Part shown: positions 61,566 to 64,000 of the stretch, one piece after another
Numbering within the stretch: position 1 is the first letter of the stretch
Layout of the letters: each line of letters opens with the position of its first letter
Assembly (NCBI GenBank): GCA_013396655.1
Contig: WBMV01002864.1
Location: 124,001-188,000 of the forward strand
Direction: 5' to 3'
Length of the DNA: 64,000 bases
Source: Campylorhamphus procurvoides
Lineage: Eukaryota > Chordata > Aves > Passeriformes > Dendrocolaptidae
Notes under the pieces: generated by a model
What the model was told of the DNA's origin: nothing
Database searches by the model: none
Seen by the model: only the letters and a program-made list of their open reading frames with translations
Program-made: the position numbers and the translations under genes

Positions 61566-63335
61566 TCCCATCCAATAAGAATGACAAAGCAGGCCACCCT
61601 TAGGATTTCTGAACTTCTTTTAGTGGAAACATTGAATACAAATCCAGCAGCACACGAGTCTGCAGACTCCAAACATGGCTGGACACGAGCTGTGTGGCCT
61701 CTTCAGAACCCTTCACACTCCAAATGTCCCTTGTCTAAGTGGGGACATCCCCCATGCAGACAAACAGAGCACACATTCTGTCACCATCACTGTGCTGCAG
61801 GCAAGGCTTCTTTCCCTTGGCCACCCCTGCATCCCTGGGACTACAAGGACATCTGCAGCTGGAATCTTCTGCCATGAATGCATCTGGACTCATGTTCAGA
61901 AGGAAATTTTGTGGAAGCTCCCAGCGGGCAGGCAGGACATGGATCTGTTGCTGCTCTGCTCTCAGGGAGTGTGAGGTGCAAAGCACCGCAGTGAAGCAGC
62001 ATTCGAGGACACTTTGGGAAGTGTAATCCAGCTGGGAGGACTGGTTTAGGAGAGAAGAAAGGGGATGGAAAGAAATAACTTCAAGCCTGCGTCATTGGAG
62101 ATTTAAAGTGGTTTGGATCTTGGCTGAAATGGCTGAGAGCTGGGGCGTGGGGGTTTATTGAATAATCACCACTTTCTGTGTAAAGGGGAAAGTGTTCCTG
62201 AGAAACCTCAGATTTCTCAGTTTTTCAGATGATGTGAAGGGTGGTCCTTTACAAATGGCAGGTCCTTTATCCAAGCAGCAATCCCTGTGCTCCTCAGAGT
62301 TCCCCACAGAAGGAGCAAAGGCTGCAGCTGCCAGGAGCAGCAGAGATGTGCAAACACACACATTGCTCAGTGCTAACTGCTCTCCTCCAGCTTCACTCAG
62401 CTGCCTGAAACTTGGAAACCAGTCCAGCCTGTTCCAGTCCCCTCCCTCAACTGGTTCCTGGCCTTCAGTGCCTTAGAGATGGGCTCTTCCCTTGTGGGAC
62501 TGGAAAATGATTCATCCACCAGCCCAGGAATGCAACCCTGGAGGCATCATTTGCAGTCCTCTCCCAAAATGCTCTTCTGGAGCTGGATTTCTGTGTGGAA
62601 GGAATGTGGTTTGGAAAAATTGTCCCCGGTCAATCTTTGAGCAAAGAGGAGTCAAGTCCCAGTCTCATTCTGATCCCCAGTCTCATCCAGATGCTTGCTG
62701 AGGAGAGAAAACATCCTAAATCCCAAAGTGGGGGCAGCAGACCTGCCTCATGGGCCAGGACTCGCTTCCTGCTCAGGTGTGAGTGCCCTGCCCTTTCCTC
62801 CTCCCCAGGCTGGTGAGCCTCAGCCTCACCCTCCTCCTCCTCCTCCCTATTTGCAAAGGGAGTGATGCCTCTGTCTCCAGGCGAGGCAAAACCCGTGCAG
62901 ACACATGGCAAAGCCCACGTGTGAGTGCACATTGATGCCACCACGTGTGCACTGATGTCACTGTCACTATTACCGCCTGTCCCCAGGCAGTTTTGGTAAG
63001 CAGTGAAATTGCCTCTTGTGTTGTGTGGATGCCTATGGATCGAGCTGGTGTCCACTCCCTCTGTTGGATAATGTGTTTAACCCAAATCAGCCAAGCCCTG
63101 GGTGTGAGGGAGGCAGTTCTGTGGCTTCTGATGCNGGGTTGTAGAAGAGGGAGAAAGTTGTTACCAGGATAAATGCCTGGTGTTCAGCAGGATGTCTGAT
63201 TTGTGTCATGTCAAAAAGAGGAATTAATTAAAAAAATAGATTTCAGCAATGTGTTTGGACTATCATACAGCTACATCCTAGGTAAAAGGGTGCACGGTGC
63301 CATTGGAGTAGATGTAGATCCTTCCCAACAGAATA

Positions 63336-63376
63336 CTCCTCTCCTCTCCTCTCCTCTCCTCTCCTCTCCTCTCCTC
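63336..63376 (+). repeat. (CTCCT)n microsatellite at gap edge
   Basis: Eight perfect CTCCT units (complement AGGAG) run straight into the assembly gap, so the real length is unknown. The tract is pure pyrimidine on the + strand. Confidence 0.97.
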
Positions 63377-64000
63377 NNNNNNNNNNNNNNNNNNNNNNNN
63401 NNNNNNNNNNNNNNNNNNNNNNNNNNNNNNNNNNNNNNNNNNNNNNNNNNNNNNNNNNNNNNNNNNNNNNNNNNNNNNNNNNNNNNNNNNNNNNNNNNNN
63501 NNNNNNNNNNNNNNNNNNNNNNNNNNNNNNNNNNNNNNNNNNNNNNNNNNNNNNNNNNNNNNNNNNNNNNNNNNNNNNNNNNNNNNNNNNNNNNNNNNNN
63601 NNNNNNNNNNNNNNNNNNNNNNNNNNNNNNNNNNNNNNNNNNNNNNNNNNNNNNNNNNNNNNNNNNNNNNNNNNNNNNNNNNNNNNNNNNNNNNNNNNNN
63701 NNNNNNNNNNNNNNNNNNNNNNNNNNNNNNNNNNNNNNNNNNNNNNNNNNNNNNNNNNNNNNNNNNNNNNNNNNNNNNNNNNNNNNNNNNNNNNNNNNNN
63801 NNNNNNNNNNNNNNNNNNNNNNNNNNNNNNNNNNNNNNNNNNNNNNNNNNNNNNNNNNNNNNNNNNNNNNNNNNNNNNNNNNNNNNNNNNNNNNNNNNNN
63901 NNNNNNNNNNNNNNNNNNNNNNNNNNNNNNNNNNNNNNNNNNNNNNNNNNNNNNNNNNNNNNNNNNNNNNNNNNNNNNNNNNNNNNNNNNNNNNNNNNNN
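63377..64000. other. Assembly gap (624 N)
   Basis: Unsequenced, and it runs to the end of the window. It begins inside the pentanucleotide repeat, which probably stopped the assembly. Confidence 0.99.

Larger units (their letters stand above)
51004..63376. other. Presumed intergenic region downstream of CTDSPL
   Basis: I see no exon of a known gene in these 12.4 kb. In mammals the next genes are VILL and PLCD1, but no gelsolin/villin or phospholipase motif was seen in any frame. The content is CR1 fragments, a T-rich stretch (52258-52316), a CpG cluster (about 52948-53325), short tandem repeats, and three single-N contig joins. AATAAA hexamers at 51122, 51836 and 52015 could serve a longer CTDSPL transcript. 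Confidence 0.65.

Noticed and set aside
1..63376. tRNA, rRNA, CRISPR array or prokaryotic operon signals
   Set aside because: None seen. The intron-exon structure, CR1 repeats and gene identity show a vertebrate nuclear locus.

Overview
This is vertebrate nuclear DNA, almost certainly from a bird. It is AT-rich and intron-dominated, with GT-AG introns, a conserved vertebrate gene and many fragments of CR1 non-LTR retrotransposons. The CR1 pieces carry the typical 'GGTTGGAAGGGACCTTAAAG' and 'CATTCTGTGATTC' 3'-end words. The loop of the microRNA hairpin also looks avian rather than mammalian. I cannot name the species.

The window holds one recognisable protein-coding gene, CTDSPL (SCP3/RBSP3/HYA22, small CTD phosphatase-like), on the + strand. 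Exon 1 and the promoter lie before the window. Positions 1-18604 are the end of intron 1. Exons 2 to 8 lie at 18605-18759, 25239-25271, 31766-31867, 36619-36675, 43399-43491, 45119-45304 and 47179-47304. Together they encode the last 249 residues plus one split codon, the same length as human residues 28-276. All four HAD-phosphatase motifs are intact. A long 3' UTR follows, ending most plausibly near 51003 after an AATAAA at 50983 and a GU-rich element.

Intron 5 carries the microRNA gene mir-26a (about 39888-39966) in sense with its host. The host 3' UTR contains a perfect 8-mer miR-26 seed match at 50226-50233 and a 7-mer at 49940-49946. Two more matches lie just past the main poly(A) site. 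The layout therefore suggests a negative feedback loop in which the intronic microRNA represses its own host mRNA.

From 51004 to 63376 I recognise no exon. The stretch holds several CR1 fragments, a small CpG cluster and a pentanucleotide (CTCCT)n tract that runs into a 624-base gap (63377-64000). Single N characters mark contig joins at 4757, 17437, 60741, 61565 and 63135. The first three are flanked on both sides by near-identical copies (about 1.1 kb, 0.94 kb and 247 bp). I read these as false tandem duplications from unmerged contig ends rather than biology. I found no novel system. The best leads are the miR-26a/CTDSPL feedback architecture and a CpG-enriched patch in intron 1.
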